From: Pseudoselenomonas ruminantium
Lineage (GTDB): Bacteria; Bacillota; Negativicutes; Selenomonadales; Selenomonadaceae
Assembly (NCBI GenBank): GCA_015058625.1
Contig: SVCA01000006.1
Coordinates: 1 to 64,000 of the forward strand
Length of the DNA: 64,000 nt
Direction of reading: 5' to 3'
Every line of letters begins with the position of its first letter. Position 1 is the first letter of the stretch. Below are positions 35,092 through 44,307 of this stretch, one piece after another. A program made the translations under genes and the position numbers. The notes under the pieces are model-generated. The model had not been told where the DNA came from and ran no database searches. It saw only the letters and a program-made list of their open reading frames with translations.

Positions 35092-35535
35092 ATGAAAATA
35101 ACGATTGGCAGCGATCACGGCGCTGTCCAGCTCAAAGAAGAAGTCAAGATGGTTCTGAAGGAATACGGCGACGTTGAGGTAAAAGATGTCGGCACCTTCG
35201 GTACCGATTCTGTTGATTACCCGGATATTGCCGAAAAGGTCTGCGGTGATGTCGTAAGCGGCAATGCCGACCGCGGCATTGTGCTCTGCGGCACCGGCAT
35301 TGGCATTTCCATTGCCGCCAACAAGATTAAGGGCATCCGTTGCGCGCTCTGCAATGATGTGTTCTCGGCCAAGATGAGCCGTCAGCACAATGATGCCAAC
35401 GTGCTGGCTATGGGCGGCCGGGTATTGGGCTTTGGCCCTGCCGGTGAAATCGTCCGGGCCTTCGTGGAAGGCAAGTTTGAAGGCGGCCGCCATGAACGCC
35501 GGGTAAATAAAATCATGGCACTGGAGAAAAAATAA
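35092..35535 (+). CDS. rpiB: Ribose 5-phosphate isomerase B
   Basis: A 147-residue LacAB/RpiB enzyme interconverting ribose-5-phosphate and ribulose-5-phosphate. MKITIGSDHGAVQLKEE at the start, GIVLCGTGIGISIAANK with the catalytic Cys, and the CNDVFSAKMSRQHNDANVLA segment are typical. ATG 35092 follows aaaggcggg. It is 70 nt upstream of glyA and upp, a common rpiB-glyA-upp order. Confidence 0.94.
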   Translation: MKITIGSDHGAVQLKEEVKMVLKEYGDVEVKDVGTFGTDSVDYPDIAEKVCGDVVSGNADRGIVLCGTGIGISIAANKIKGIRCALCNDVFSAKMSRQHNDANVLAMGGRVLGFGPAGEIVRAFVEGKFEGGRHERRVNKIMALEKK

Positions 35536-35605
35536 GCAAGTAAGGTAGTGAAATTCAGGTAAAGTTTTTTCGTTCGAGCTATAGTGGCTCAAAGGAGGCA
35601 ACCAC

Positions 35606-36859
35606 ATGAATCTTATGGAAGTTCTGCAGCAGTCTGACCCGGAAGTGGCAAAGCACGTAGGAAGTGAGCTGAACCGTCAGCGGGAAAAATTGGAGCTTAT
35701 CGCGTCGGAAAACATTGTAAGCGAAGCTGTGCTGGCAGCTCAGGGCAGCGTGCTTACTAATAAGTATGCGGAAGGTTATCCCGGCAAGCGTTATTATGGC
35801 GGCTGCGAATTCGTAGATGAAGTGGAGACTCTGGCTATTGAGCGGGCGAAAAAACTCTTTGGTGCCGAGTACGCCAATGTGCAGCCGCATTCCGGTGCGC
35901 AGGCCAATATGGCCGTGTTCTTTGCCCTTTTGCAGCCCGGTGATACGGTGATGGGCATGAACCTCAACGATGGCGGTCATCTGACGCATGGTTCCCCGGT
36001 CAATATGTCCGGCAAGTACTTCAAGATTGTGCCCTATGGCGTGGATAAGGAAACGGAAACCATCGACTATGATGCATTGGAGGCGCAGGCTAAGGAATGC
36101 AAGCCGAAGCTGATTGTGGCAGGCGCTTCTGCCTATGCCCGCACGCTTGATTTCCCGCGACTGGCGGAAATTGCGCACGGTGTTGGTGCCTATCTGATGG
36201 TGGATATTGCCCATATTGCCGGCCTCGTGGCGGCAGGTGAACACCCCAGCCCCATTCCCTATGCAGATGTGGTCACGACCACGACGCATAAGACCCTGCG
36301 CGGCCCGCGCGGCGGCATGATCCTCTGTAAAGATGCAGAGTTTGGCAAGCAGTTCAATAAGGCGGTATTCCCCGGCATTCAGGGCGGCCCCTTGATGCAC
36401 GTTATCGCGGCTAAGGCTGTGGCTCTGGGCGAAGCGTTGAAACCTGAGTTCAAGGAATATGCCAAGCAGGTCATTAAAAATGCGGCAGTGCTGGCGAAAA
36501 CCTTGCAGGAGGAAGGCTTCCGCATTGTGTCCGGCGGTACGGATAATCACCTGATGCTCGTAGACCTTACGAACAAGGGCATTACGGGCAAGGTGGCGCA
36601 GACGGTGCTCGATGAAGTGAACATCACCGCCAACCGCAACACGATTCCGTTTGAACCGCTGTCGCCGTTTGTGACCAGCGGTCTGCGTCTGGGCACACCT
36701 GCCCTCACTACCCGTGGCTTTAAGGAAGCCGATTTGCAGGAAGTCGGCAAAATCATCGCGCTTGTTTTAAGCGATGTGGAAAATGAGGAAAAGAAAGCAG
36801 AAGCACGTAAGCGGGTAGCCGCTCTGTGCAAAAAATACCCGCTTTATGCCGGTATGTAA
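35606..36859 (+). CDS. glyA: Serine hydroxymethyltransferase
   Basis: A 417-residue PLP enzyme converting serine and tetrahydrofolate to glycine and methylene-THF. The PLP-lysine motif [18 protein letters not shown] is intact, and the N-terminal [16 protein letters not shown] is typical. A consensus aaaggagg precedes the ATG. It is followed by upp 13 nt later. Confidence 0.97.
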   Translation: MNLMEVLQQSDPEVAKHVGSELNRQREKLELIASENIVSEAVLAAQGSVLTNKYAEGYPGKRYYGGCEFVDEVETLAIERAKKLFGAEYANVQPHSGAQANMAVFFALLQPGDTVMGMNLNDGGHLTHGSPVNMSGKYFKIVPYGVDKETETIDYDALEAQAKECKPKLIVAGASAYARTLDFPRLAEIAHGVGAYLMVDIAHIAGLVAAGEHPSPIPYADVVTTTTHKTLRGPRGGMILCKDAEFGKQFNKAVFPGIQGGPLMHVIAAKAVALGEALKPEFKEYAKQVIKNAAVLAKTLQEEGFRIVSGGTDNHLMLVDLTNKGITGKVAQTVLDEVNITANRNTIPFEPLSPFVTSGLRLGTPALTTRGFKEADLQEVGKIIALVLSDVENEEKKAEARKRVAALCKKYPLYAGM

Positions 36860-36872
36860 AAGGAGAAAGAAA

Positions 36873-37511
36873 ATGTCGGATAAGCTTAATGTAAATGTAA
36901 TTGACCATCCCCTGATTCAGCATAAACTCACCATGATGCGCCAGAAGGACACGGGCACGAAGGATTTCCGCGAACTTTTAGAAGAAATCGCCATGCTCAT
37001 GACCTATGAAATCACCCGGGATTTCCCGCTGAAAGACATTGAAATTGAAACCCCGGTGTCCAAATGCACGGCCAAAGTGCTGGCTGGCAAGAAGGTGGGC
37101 GTTGTGCCTATCCTGCGCGCAGGCCTGGGCATGCTGAATGGCGTGGTTAACATGATTCCCGCTGCCCGCGTTGGTCACGTGGGTATGTACCGTGACCCCA
37201 AGACCTTGAAGCCGGTAGAATACTATTGCAAGCTGCCCGGTGACGTGGAAGAACGCACGCTGATTGTCGTTGACCCCATGCTGGCAACGGGCGGCAGTGC
37301 TTCCGCAGCCCTGACCCTCTTAAAGGAAAAAGGCGCAACGAGCCTGACGCTCATGTGTCTGGTGGCTGCTCCCGAAGGCATCAAGGTTATCAACGAAGAC
37401 CATCCCGATGTGCCGGTCTATGTAGCCGCTGTTGATGAAAAGCTCAATGAAAAAGGCTATATCGTACCGGGCCTCGGCGATGCCGGTGACCGTATCTTCG
37501 GTACGCTGTAA
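36873..37511 (+). CDS. upp: Uracil phosphoribosyltransferase
   Basis: A 212-residue type I PRTase forming UMP from uracil and PRPP. The PRPP-binding loop [10 protein letters not shown] and the C-terminal uracil-binding [16 protein letters not shown] are present. Start at 36873 has aaaggag upstream. Co-oriented with rpiB and glyA. Confidence 0.96.
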   Translation: MSDKLNVNVIDHPLIQHKLTMMRQKDTGTKDFRELLEEIAMLMTYEITRDFPLKDIEIETPVSKCTAKVLAGKKVGVVPILRAGLGMLNGVVNMIPAARVGHVGMYRDPKTLKPVEYYCKLPGDVEERTLIVVDPMLATGGSASAALTLLKEKGATSLTLMCLVAAPEGIKVINEDHPDVPVYVAAVDEKLNEKGYIVPGLGDAGDRIFGTL

Positions 37512-37531
37512 TTGTAAGATGAAGTAAGAAG

Positions 37532-37580
37532 CCTTCTCCTTGAGGAGAAGGTGTCAGCCGACAGGCTGACGGATGAGGTG
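37532..37580 (+). repeat. Family B double-hairpin repeat, copy 2
   Basis: ccttctccttgaggagaagg (hairpin 1), gtcagccgacaggctgac (hairpin 2), then ggatgaggtg. Against copy 3, hairpin 1 shows a paired C-G to T-A change (ccttctcc/ggagaagg against ccttcccc/ggggaagg). The gaggtg end lies 10 nt before the ychF start codon and appears to serve as its ribosome binding site. Confidence 0.82.
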
Positions 37581-37589
37581 TTTTAGAAA

Positions 37590-38696
37590 TTGAGTAATTT
37601 AGAAGTCGGCATTGTAGGCCTGCCCAACGTGGGCAAGAGCACCCTCTTTAATGCCATCACTAAGGCCGGAGCAGAAGCGGCCAATTTCCCCTTCTGCACC
37701 ATCGAACCCAATGTAGGCGTGGTAGCCGTTCCCGATGAACGCCTGAACGTCCTGCATAAGATGTATGATTCCAAGAAAACGACCCCGGCTTCCGTCCGTT
37801 TCGTGGACATTGCAGGCCTCGTAAAGGGCGCTGCCAACGGCGAAGGTCTGGGCAACAAGTTCCTTGAACACATTCGTCAGGTAGATGCTGTGGCTCATGT
37901 GGTGCGCTGCTTTGACGATGCCAACATTACCCATGTGGAAGGCGGCGTTGACCCGCTGCGCGATATCGACATCATTCAGACGGAATTGTGCCTGGCTGAC
38001 CTCGAAGTCGTGGAAAAGCGCATCATGCGTCTGGCGAAGATTGCCAAGTCCGGCAATAAGGAAGCCAAGGTGGAAGATGAAATCCTGCGCCGCATCAAGG
38101 AAAGCCTCGATAACGGCAAACCGGCCCGTCAGGTGGAACTCACCGCAGACGAGCTGGAAATGATTAAGGACATCAACCTGCTGACATTGAAGCCGACTCT
38201 CTATGTCACGAACGTGGCTGAGGATGAAGTGGCTACGGCTTATGAGGAAAATGCTTACGTGCAGAAGGTCAAGGAATTTGCCAAGGCGGAAAATGCGGAA
38301 GTCGTGGCCATCTCCGCCAAGGTGGAAGCCGAAATCGCTGAACTCGATGCCGAAGAAGCCAAGGCTTTCCTTGAAGATTTGGGCGAAACCGAAAGCGGGC
38401 TTGACCGCCTGATTAAAGCCGCTTTTGACCTCTTAGGTCTGCAGACCTTCCTGACCGCCGGTCCGGATGAATGCCGCGCTTGGACGATTACCAAGGGCAC
38501 CACGGCACCGAAGGCCGCCGGCAAGATTCACACGGACTTTGAACGTGGCTTTATCCGCGCCGAAATCGTCAACTACGACGACCTCGTGGCAAACGGCAGT
38601 GTAGCAGCTGCCCGCGAAAAAGGTCAGGTTCGCGTGGAAGGCAAGGACTATGTGATGCAGGACGGCGACGTAGTAAACTTCCGTTTCAACGTATAA
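37590..38696 (+). CDS. ychF: Redox-regulated ATPase YchF
   Basis: A 368-residue Obg-family P-loop protein. G1 GLPNVGKSTLF is near residue 10, the switch segment DIAGLVKGA follows, the central coiled coil is at ~130-200 and the TGS-like domain ends DGDVVNFRFNV. The homologue binds ATP rather than GTP and associates with ribosomes. The TTG start at 37590 uses the gaggtg end of the family B repeat as ribosome binding site. Confidence 0.95.
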   Translation: MSNLEVGIVGLPNVGKSTLFNAITKAGAEAANFPFCTIEPNVGVVAVPDERLNVLHKMYDSKKTTPASVRFVDIAGLVKGAANGEGLGNKFLEHIRQVDAVAHVVRCFDDANITHVEGGVDPLRDIDIIQTELCLADLEVVEKRIMRLAKIAKSGNKEAKVEDEILRRIKESLDNGKPARQVELTADELEMIKDINLLTLKPTLYVTNVAEDEVATAYEENAYVQKVKEFAKAENAEVVAISAKVEAEIAELDAEEAKAFLEDLGETESGLDRLIKAAFDLLGLQTFLTAGPDECRAWTITKGTTAPKAAGKIHTDFERGFIRAEIVNYDDLVANGSVAAAREKGQVRVEGKDYVMQDGDVVNFRFNV

Positions 38697-38705
38697 AAGC
38701 ATAAG

Positions 38706-38737
38706 AAAAAACTCCCATTAGTTGGGAGTTTTTTTAT
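38706..38737. terminator. Bidirectional terminator after ychF
   Basis: aaaaaactccca / tgggagttttttt with a short loop, between ychF and the convergent nitrilase gene. Confidence 0.88.
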
Positions 38738-39512
38738 AAAGTTCCGGCCGTCTGTCGCCGAATATATCCATTGTCTCTTTGATTTGGGCCTGTATGGGCA
38801 GCCGCAGGTTGCCCTGAAGGATTTCTTCGTATTCTCCGGCTTCCGCCAGGATTTCCCCCCAGGGGTCGATGATGGCGGAGTGGCCTGCCAGTTGTTCCTC
38901 GCTGCCGTCGATACCTGCTTCGTTGCAGGCAACGACAAAGACTTGATTCTCAATGGCTCGTGCCCGAATCAGGGTTTGCCAGTGGATGAGCCGTTTCAAA
39001 GGCCAGGCGGCGGGGAGGAAGAGTACCTGCGTGTCCTTCAGTGCCAGTTTCCGCGCGGCCTCGGGAAAGCGGATATCATAGCAGACTAAGATGCCGCATT
39101 TCACGCCGTCCAACGTGAAGGTCACGAGGTTGTCCCCAGCGGTGAAATCGTCGTGTTCTCCGCTGGGGGAGAATAGATGGGTTTTGTGGTAGGTGGCCAG
39201 CATGCGCCCATTGCGGTCGAAGATGTAGCTGGTGTTAAAGACTTTATCGCCAATGGCGTTGGCCACGGTGCCGCCGACTACATTGACCTGATATTTTTGG
39301 GCGATAGCGGCAAGCGCCTGCCGGGTCTCCTGCCCATCGGCATCGGCGTAGGAGAGCACAGGCTTTGGATAGAAGCCCAGCCGCCAGAGCTCCGGCAATA
39401 GCAGGACATCCGGCCGTGCCTTCATGGCCTGGGCGGCCAGACGGTAGAGAGCGGCGGTATTTTTTTCCGGTGCACCTAAAGCCACCTGCATTTGCAAAAC
39501 TGCGACCTTCAT
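38718..39512 (-). CDS. Carbon-nitrogen hydrolase (nitrilase superfamily, omega-amidase-like)
   Basis: A 264-residue enzyme with the Glu-Lys-Cys catalytic triad: Glu in LLLPELW, Lys in YHKTHLFSPSGE, Cys in GILVCYDIRFPEA. The segment around the Cys resembles omega-amidases and YafV-type amidases that hydrolyse alpha-keto acid amides; the substrate is inferred. The 3' end overlaps the terminator shared with ychF. It is divergent from the DUF951 gene. Confidence 0.9.
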   Translation of the reverse strand: MKVAVLQMQVALGAPEKNTAALYRLAAQAMKARPDVLLLPELWRLGFYPKPVLSYADADGQETRQALAAIAQKYQVNVVGGTVANAIGDKVFNTSYIFDRNGRMLATYHKTHLFSPSGEHDDFTAGDNLVTFTLDGVKCGILVCYDIRFPEAARKLALKDTQVLFLPAAWPLKRLIHWQTLIRARAIENQVFVVACNEAGIDGSEEQLAGHSAIIDPWGEILAEAGEYEEILQGNLRLPIQAQIKETMDIFGDRRPELYKKTPN

Positions 39513-39546
39513 AACAGTACCTCATTACTCAGGAAAGGAACGAAAC

Positions 39547-39747
39547 ATGGAAAAGATAACCTATGAACTGGGCGATATTGTTCGTCTGAAAAAGAAACAC
39601 CCCTGTGGCAGTTTCAACTGGGAAATCCTGCGGGTTGGCATGGACTTCCGCCTGAAATGCCAGGGGTGCGGCCATCTTATTCTCATTCCCCGCACCAAAT
39701 TTGAAAAGATGGTCAAGGGAAAAGTGGAAAATCAGCCGAAGAACTGA
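39547..39747 (+). CDS. DUF951 family protein
   Basis: A 66-residue protein matching DUF951: YELGDIVRLKKKHPCGS, WEILRVGMDFRLKCQGCGH, IPRTKFEK. The three cysteines (PCG, CQGC) suggest a zinc site. Function is unknown; the gene often lies near ychF in Firmicutes, as here. The aaggaacgaaac upstream contains a ribosome binding site. The 3' end overlaps the convergent next gene by 16 nt. Confidence 0.9.
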   Translation: MEKITYELGDIVRLKKKHPCGSFNWEILRVGMDFRLKCQGCGHLILIPRTKFEKMVKGKVENQPKN

Positions 39748-40058
39748 TAGTAGAGGTTAATCAGGAACAGGGCCACAGCCAGACCGATGGAACCCATGCT
39801 GGCGGCATTGACATAAGCCTTGATTTTTTCCGAGAAGTTCCCGTGACGGTAGAGATAAGTCAGCGTCAGAGAAAGGGTCAGCAAGAAGTACATGGCCCGA
39901 TTGGTGTTATCGAAATGCTCCCAGCCCACGAAGGTCAGGACGAAGGTGATGGCAATCATAATCAGCAGTAGATAATCTTTGCCTTCTTTGTACTTCGGTT
40001 CCTGTTTCACTGCTTTGGGATGCAGCTTGTTCTGCAATTTCTTGTATTGTTTGGACAT
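39732..40058 (-). CDS. Hypothetical small membrane protein
   Basis: A 108-residue protein with a Lys-rich hydrophilic N-terminus (MSKQYKKLQNKLHPKAVKQE) and three hydrophobic segments (YLLLIMIAITFVLTFVG; MYFLLTLSLTLTYLY; GSIGLAVALFLINLYY). I do not recognise the family. Start at 40058 has ataggagct upstream; the ATGs further upstream lack a ribosome binding site. Confidence 0.75.
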   Translation of the reverse strand: MSKQYKKLQNKLHPKAVKQEPKYKEGKDYLLLIMIAITFVLTFVGWEHFDNTNRAMYFLLTLSLTLTYLYRHGNFSEKIKAYVNAASMGSIGLAVALFLINLYYQFFG

Positions 40059-40213
40059 AGTGATAGCTCCTATCTGATGAAATAATAAATAAAACCTGCT
40101 CTTAGTATACCATAGAGCAGGTTTTTTGGCTATTGTGTCGAAGTAAGAAAACATATAGTGACACGAATAATTGGGCGCTGGGATGCAGGCTGTTGCAGGA
40201 AGGAAAGAGGACA

Positions 40214-40999
40214 ATGGAAAAGAAGATACTCCTGATTCACAAGGGCAAATCCTTCATGTTGAATACGATTGCCAAAAATCTGGCGGATGATGGTTATGCC
40301 GTGGTAGAAGTCGAACCCGCTATGGAAGATATTGCTGCGCATAAAGGGGAAACGGAACTATTCCTCATGTATCTGGGGGATTATGTGGATGATATTGCCG
40401 GAACATTGGTGTACCTGAAAGATATTTGCACGGAGGAGGATAAGCTGCTCGTATTGGTGGGCACCGCCACGGAAATCGAAACCGTGAACAAGTCCATTCC
40501 GGCGGCGCTCGTTGCTGCTACGGTGGAGCGTCCCTTTGATATGAAGCGACTGGTGGAACAGTTGGACTGGCTCCTGTCGGCCAATGATGATTTGGCCCGT
40601 CGCAAAAATATCCTGCTGGTGGATGATGACAGTACCTTTCTCAAGATGCTGAAAGACTGGCTGTCGGTTAAATATCGGGTGACTATCGTGACTTCGGGAG
40701 CGCAGGCACTCATGTATATCGCCGACAATACGCCGGATTTAATTCTGCTCGATTATGAAATGCCTGTGACCTCCGGCCCACAGGTGTTGGAGATGATTCG
40801 GAGTGAGTCCAAGGTGGATTCACTGCCCGTGATTTTCCTCACCGGCAAGGGCGACCGGGAAAGCGTCATGAAGGTGCTCGCCTTAAAGCCCGACGGCTAC
40901 CTCCTGAAATCCATGGAACGGCCCAAGCTGATTGCCGCCATAGATGATTTCTTTGAAAAGCAGAAGTACCAGAAACTTCACGATAACAACATTCAGTAA
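40214..40999 (+). CDS. Response regulator with degenerate and functional receiver domains
   Basis: A 261-residue protein. Residues ~1-122 form a receiver-like domain without the acidic pocket (LLIHKGKS where DD is expected, FLMYLGDY where the phospho-Asp would be). Residues ~130-255 form a complete receiver: LLVDDDST, phospho-Asp180 in LILLDYEMP, and the conserved Thr and Lys in FLTGKG and LLKS. There is no DNA-binding or enzymatic output domain, so it probably works by protein-protein contact or as a phosphate relay. It lies 62 nt before the hybrid kinase gene. Confidence 0.88.
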   Translation: MEKKILLIHKGKSFMLNTIAKNLADDGYAVVEVEPAMEDIAAHKGETELFLMYLGDYVDDIAGTLVYLKDICTEEDKLLVLVGTATEIETVNKSIPAALVAATVERPFDMKRLVEQLDWLLSANDDLARRKNILLVDDDSTFLKMLKDWLSVKYRVTIVTSGAQALMYIADNTPDLILLDYEMPVTSGPQVLEMIRSESKVDSLPVIFLTGKGDRESVMKVLALKPDGYLLKSMERPKLIAAIDDFFEKQKYQKLHDNNIQ

Positions 41000-41061
41000 G
41001 GAACTGATTTATTTCGTAACAGTTCCTAAGCTGTATTGCTTTTCCGGGGAGGTGCAGGATA

Positions 41062-44000
41062 GTGCTGCAAAAAAACTACGCCATAACCCTGCCTGTAGAC
41101 AGGCAGGAAGATATTCTGACGGAAATCCTGCCGCAGCTGCAGGAGATACAGGAACGCTTTAACAGGCTTCATGCCAGTTGTCTTTATCTGCATCTGGTCT
41201 TCAGCGGCTTTAAGCCGGAACTGGGGAAGGCGATTCATGCGCTGATTCGGGAAAAACTTCCCCAGGCGGTGCTCACGGGCATGACGGAAACGCTCTTTGT
41301 GCAGACATTGGAAACGGTAAAATTGCAGATAAATGCCAATTTCTGGGAATCCGGCAGAGTGGAGGTTTTGGAGTACCGTGGCCGTCCGGATGATTATGAA
41401 GCAGAAGGCCATAGCTGGGGCAGGAAACTAAGCGCCATCGCGGATATCAAGGCCATCGGGATATACTGTGCCGATATGGGAACGAAGTTTACCCGCTTTT
41501 TGCAGGGGCTGGCGGCGGAAAATCCCCATACGGTGGTTTTTGGCGCGGTGGTCAGCATACTGGAAGATATCACCTCTGCGCCCTTGGAATGTCATAGACT
41601 GTTCAGTCTGTTAAATGACAAAATGAGTCATGGCAATTTTATTACGGGCAGGGAGGTCTATGAGTGCGGCATTCTGATGGCGGCCTTTTGCGGGGAAGAT
41701 TTGCAGGTAATGGGCGATTATGTGCTGGGCTGGAAACCGATAGGCAAGGAACTCGAGATCACGGAAATGGTGGGCGATACTTGTGTGGCCAAGCTTAACG
41801 GCATGCCGGCTACGAATGTTTATGAACACTATCTGCAGGTCACGCCGGATGAGAATTTTGTCTATAATATTTCCGAATTTCCGTTATCTGTGGAGCGCAA
41901 CGGCTGCCTGATTGCGCGGGTGCCGCCGGTTTATGACGGGGAAGGCCGGATTTATTTCAGCGGTGATGTGCATTTGGGGGAGAAGATGCGGCTGACCTAT
42001 GCCGTGCCGGCCAATCTGCTGCAGGAAACGGACATGGCCAGTGAAAAACTCTGCTGCTTTGCGCCGGAGTCCGTTACATTGACCCTGTGCGGCAACCGCA
42101 CGTTCTTTTTGAAAGAGCTGGCCGGCAAGGAGCAGGATTTTTACCGGCGGTTTGCTCCCCAGCTGATTGCCAACTACGGCACCTCGGAAATTTATTGCTA
42201 TGAGGGGCAGGGCGGTATCTTAAACAGCGCGCTGGTCAGTGTGGGGTTCCGGGAAGGGCCGATAAAAGACCTGCCGGAATGTTATGAGGAAATGGCAGCC
42301 GAGGAAAAGCATTACGTCATTCCTCTGGCTGCGCGCATGGCGGCTTTTCTGGATGCCGTGACCAAGGAACTGGCTGACTCGAACAAGGAGCTTTTGGAAA
42401 TGGCGCATGCCGCCAAGGCCGCCAGCATTGCCAAGAGCCAGTTCCTCTCCGGTATGAGCCATGAAATCCGCACGCCCATCAATGCGGTACTGGGCATGGA
42501 CGAGATGATTCTGCGGGAAACCCAGGAGGAACAAACGCGGGAATATGCCCAGAATATTCGTACGGCAGGCACAACCCTTTTGGGACTGGTCAATGATATT
42601 CTGGACTTTTCCAAGATTGAAGCGGGCAAGATGGAGATTATTCCCGTGGAGTATGCCGTAAGCTCCCTCCTGAATGATTTGGTGAATATGATTCGTCAGC
42701 GGGCGGAGAAGAAGGGGCTGAAATTCCATGTGGAAATCCCCGATGATATGCCCAGTATTCTGAAAGGGGACGAAATCCGTCTGCGGCAGGTGGCGGTAAA
42801 TATCCTGACCAATGCCGTCAAGTATACGGAAGAAGGCAGTGTAACCCTGCGCCTGTCCTATAAAAAGATTGGTGAGAATCGCATTGCCCTGACTACCAGC
42901 GTCAAGGATACGGGGATTGGCATAAAAGAGGAAGATATCGAAAAGCTCTATCATGCCTTTGAACGCATTGAAGAAGAACGCAACCGCACCATTGAGGGCA
43001 CAGGCCTGGGCATGAACATCACCAAAAAACTGCTCGAAATGATGGGCAGTCATTTGGAGGTGGAAAGCGTCTACGGTGAGGGCTCCGAATTTTCCTATAC
43101 CGTGGAACAGGAAGTGCTAAACTGGTCGCCGATGGGCAATTATGAGGAAGCCTACCGCCGCATGATGGCCTCGCAGACGGTTTACAAGGAAAGTTTTGTG
43201 GCACCCGATGCCAGAATTCTTGTGGTGGATGATACTGCCATGAATCTTACCGTGGTGAAGGGGCTGCTGAAACAGACGCAGGTACAGGTTGATACGGCCA
43301 TGAGCGGTTTTGAATGTCTGAAACTGGCAGGCGAGACGGCCTATGATGTGATTTTCCTCGACCACCGCATGCCGGGCATTGACGGCGTGGAAACCCTGCA
43401 GCGTTTGCAAAAAATGAGCGAGGCGGCAGATTTTCCCAATAAGCATACGCCCGTGGTGGCCCTTACCGCCAATGCCGTCAGCGGGGCGCGGGAAGAATAC
43501 ATGGCGGCAGGTTTTGACGATTATCTGACCAAGCCCATTGACAGTCACAAATTAGAGGAAATGCTGCATAGATTACTGCCGCCGGAGAAAGTGCGGGCGG
43601 CGGGGGTAATGCCGCAGGCGCAGGAAGAAAAACTTCCCGATTGGCTGGAGTATGTGGTGGGGCTGGAGCCGCATAAGGGCGTAGAGCATTGCGGCTCGGT
43701 GAGCGCCTATATGGATGCCCTGAAGGTTTTTGCCCAATCCATCGAAAGCAATGCTGATGAAATTCAGCGTTACTATGATACGGATGATTGGGATAACTAC
43801 ACGACCAAGGTGCATGCCCTCAAGAGTACGGCGCGGGTTATTGGCGCAATGGAACTTTCGGAGAAAGCCCGCCGTCTGGAAGATGCCGGCAACAATTGTT
43901 ACTGTGATGAGATAGAAGCAGGCACCGCGCCGCTTTTGGAACTCTATCGCAGCTATACGGGCAGTCTGTCCATGCTGATTCCGGCTGAAGATACAGCGCA

Positions 44001-44214
44001 GGAAAAAGCGCCCATCAGTCCGGAGGAACTGACAGAAGCCTGGCAGGCGCTGGCCGAGATTGTGGCAAGCTTTGACTTTGACAGTCTGGGCTATATGCTG
44101 GGCGAACTTTCCGGCTATCAACTGCCGGAGGCCGATGCGGAGAAATTGGCACAAATCAAAAAAGCTGCCGCCGTTCCCGACTGGGCTGCTTTGCAAAGTC
44201 TGCTCGCAAAGTGA
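41062..44214 (+). CDS. FIST-domain hybrid histidine kinase with receiver and Hpt domains
   Basis: A 1050-residue soluble sensor with no membrane segment. Residues ~1-370 resemble FIST_N and FIST_C sensory domains. After a short helix comes the HisKA domain (SGMSHEIRTPINAVLG, phospho-His467), then an HATPase (N-box NILTNAVKY, GTGLGMNITKKLL), a receiver with phospho-Asp767 in FLDHRMPG, and an Hpt domain with His918 in KVHALKSTAR. The whole His-Asp-His relay is in one chain. The GTG start has ggggaggtg 11 nt upstream. The response regulator upstream is the likely final acceptor (inference). Confidence 0.9.
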   Translation: MLQKNYAITLPVDRQEDILTEILPQLQEIQERFNRLHASCLYLHLVFSGFKPELGKAIHALIREKLPQAVLTGMTETLFVQTLETVKLQINANFWESGRVEVLEYRGRPDDYEAEGHSWGRKLSAIADIKAIGIYCADMGTKFTRFLQGLAAENPHTVVFGAVVSILEDITSAPLECHRLFSLLNDKMSHGNFITGREVYECGILMAAFCGEDLQVMGDYVLGWKPIGKELEITEMVGDTCVAKLNGMPATNVYEHYLQVTPDENFVYNISEFPLSVERNGCLIARVPPVYDGEGRIYFSGDVHLGEKMRLTYAVPANLLQETDMASEKLCCFAPESVTLTLCGNRTFFLKELAGKEQDFYRRFAPQLIANYGTSEIYCYEGQGGILNSALVSVGFREGPIKDLPECYEEMAAEEKHYVIPLAARMAAFLDAVTKELADSNKELLEMAHAAKAASIAKSQFLSGMSHEIRTPINAVLGMDEMILRETQEEQTREYAQNIRTAGTTLLGLVNDILDFSKIEAGKMEIIPVEYAVSSLLNDLVNMIRQRAEKKGLKFHVEIPDDMPSILKGDEIRLRQVAVNILTNAVKYTEEGSVTLRLSYKKIGENRIALTTSVKDTGIGIKEEDIEKLYHAFERIEEERNRTIEGTGLGMNITKKLLEMMGSHLEVESVYGEGSEFSYTVEQEVLNWSPMGNYEEAYRRMMASQTVYKESFVAPDARILVVDDTAMNLTVVKGLLKQTQVQVDTAMSGFECLKLAGETAYDVIFLDHRMPGIDGVETLQRLQKMSEAADFPNKHTPVVALTANAVSGAREEYMAAGFDDYLTKPIDSHKLEEMLHRLLPPEKVRAAGVMPQAQEEKLPDWLEYVVGLEPHKGVEHCGSVSAYMDALKVFAQSIESNADEIQRYYDTDDWDNYTTKVHALKSTARVIGAMELSEKARRLEDAGNNCYCDEIEAGTAPLLELYRSYTGSLSMLIPAEDTAQEKAPISPEELTEAWQALAEIVASFDFDSLGYMLGELSGYQLPEADAEKLAQIKKAAAVPDWAALQSLLAK

Positions 44215-44224
44215 GAAAGTTCCA

Positions 44225-44253
44225 TTGTAATATTTAGATAATTATGTTAAACT
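44225..44253 (+). promoter_or_regulatory. Candidate promoter of the PTS gene
   Basis: TTGTAA at 44225-44230 and TAAACT at 44248-44253, 17-bp spacer, between the kinase stop and the PTS gene. It lies just ahead of the hairpin at 44256. Confidence 0.5.
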
Positions 44254-44255
44254 AA

Positions 44256-44291
44256 GCGAGGCAGTGTATAGCTGCCTCGCATTTTTCTTTT
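44256..44291 (+). terminator. Terminator or leader attenuator before the PTS gene
   Basis: A 9-bp GC-rich stem gcgaggcag / ctgcctcgc followed by atttttctttt. It most simply ends the kinase transcript. If the promoter at 44225 is real, transcription would start almost at this hairpin. Confidence 0.75.
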
Positions 44292-44307
44292 AGGGAGTGA
44301 ATATTAT

